From Calditrichaceae bacterium (GTDB taxonomy: Bacteria; Calditrichota; Calditrichia; Calditrichales; Calditrichaceae), in assembly GCA_030592985.1 (NCBI GenBank), contig JAUVIB010000239.1, positions 1-5,648 on the forward strand: a stretch of 5,648 bases of DNA. The letters are read 5' to 3'. Below, one piece after another: positions 5,299 through 5,648 of the stretch. Position 1 is the stretch's first letter. The number at the start of each line of letters is the position of its first letter. Both the position numbers and the translations under genes were made by a program. Below the pieces are notes generated by a model that was not told the DNA's origin, made no database searches, and saw only the letters and a program-made list of their open reading frames with translations.

Positions 5299-5648
5299 AT
5301 GATTGACTTGAAATATATTCGTGAAAACCCGGAAAAAGCTAAATCCGGTATCGTTTCCAAGGGTGAGATGGGTGATATTGATAAATTGCTTGAACTTGAT
5401 CAATACAGGCGCAAATTGATTTATGATGTTGAGGAATTTAAAAAAGTTAGAAATAATAACTCCAAAATGGTCTCCCAATATAAAAAAGAAGGTAAAGACA
5501 CATCTCCTCTTATTGAAAAGACCAAAGAGCTTTCCATACAAATAAAAGATGTTGATATTCAAATCGCTGATATTGAAAAACAAATATTTATCGAACTGAG
5601 CAGTATCCCCAATATCCCACATGAAAGTGTACCAGTTGGCAAGAGTGA
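5299..5648 (+). CDS. serS: Seryl-tRNA synthetase, N-terminal part (cut by window edge)
   Basis: The 116 complete codons match the N-terminal tRNA-binding domain of SerRS, a class II synthetase that charges tRNA-Ser with serine in the cytoplasm. The opening MIDLKYIRENPEKAKSGI is the usual start, followed by LLELDQYRRKL (30-40) and then EEFKKVRNNNSKMV (45-58). A long charged helical hairpin (about 28-100) forms the coiled-coil arm that contacts the long variable arm of tRNA-Ser. SIPNIPHESVPVGKS (102-116) is the conserved hinge into the catalytic core. The class II motifs lie beyond the window. The ATG at 5299 has only a weak GGA 9 nt upstream but is fixed by the conserved N-terminus. It is transcribed away from the Ig-like lipoprotein gene. 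Confidence 0.95.
   Translation, partial: MIDLKYIRENPEKAKSGIVSKGEMGDIDKLLELDQYRRKLIYDVEEFKKVRNNNSKMVSQYKKEGKDTSPLIEKTKELSIQIKDVDIQIADIEKQIFIELSSIPNIPHESVPVGKS

Noticed and set aside
5278..5622. 114-codon minus-strand ORF over serS
   Set aside because: Phe/Ile/Asn-rich antisense shadow of the SerRS coiled coil; the plus-strand reading is unambiguous.

Overview
The window is AT-rich bacterial DNA that is mostly protein-coding. Five genes (one partial) lie on the minus strand and one partial gene lies on the plus strand. The gene content points to the Fibrobacterota-Chlorobiota-Bacteroidota (FCB) side of the tree, for example Bacteroidota, Ignavibacteria, Marinimicrobia or Calditrichota. The main reasons are a long lipoprotein whose mature end matches the Cys-x(n)-PSGGPPDKTPP-type entry into Big_5 Ig-like domains, which is typical of that group, two TPR lipoproteins, and an intergenic palindrome of the GAGCTTGTCGAAG type common in such genomes. 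This placement is inference from recognition, not from a search.

Layout, left to right: (1) 1-116, minus, the first 38 codons of a mannose-1-phosphate guanylyltransferase running off the left edge. (2) 165-1112, minus, a TPR lipoprotein of 315 aa. (3) 1113-1410, an intergenic stretch with a nested palindromic element, an AT hairpin followed by a T-run, and a 15-base palindrome. (4) 1411-2358, minus, a paralogous TPR lipoprotein, also 315 aa once the start is corrected. (5) 2431-3249, minus, diaminopimelate epimerase (dapF). (6) 3242-4972, minus, a 576-aa multi-domain Ig-like lipoprotein whose 3' end overlaps the dapF start. (7) 4973-5298, a divergent, very AT-rich intergenic region with small repeats and a doubtful 43-codon ORF. 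(8) 5299-5648, plus, the N-terminal 116 codons of seryl-tRNA synthetase (serS) running off the right edge.

Transcription of the minus-strand block would run from the Ig-like lipoprotein through dapF, with an 8-nt overlap that suggests translational coupling, probably into the second TPR gene after a 72-nt gap. The first TPR gene and the guanylyltransferase (48-nt gap) may form a separate unit, since the 298-nt region before them has room for its own promoter. The theme is loosely cell envelope: DAP for peptidoglycan or lysine, GDP-mannose for surface sugars, and three predicted lipoproteins. No exotic system is evident. The best items for a second look are the same-length TPR pair, the nested palindrome between them, the dapF/Ig-like coupling, and the degenerate divergent spacer.
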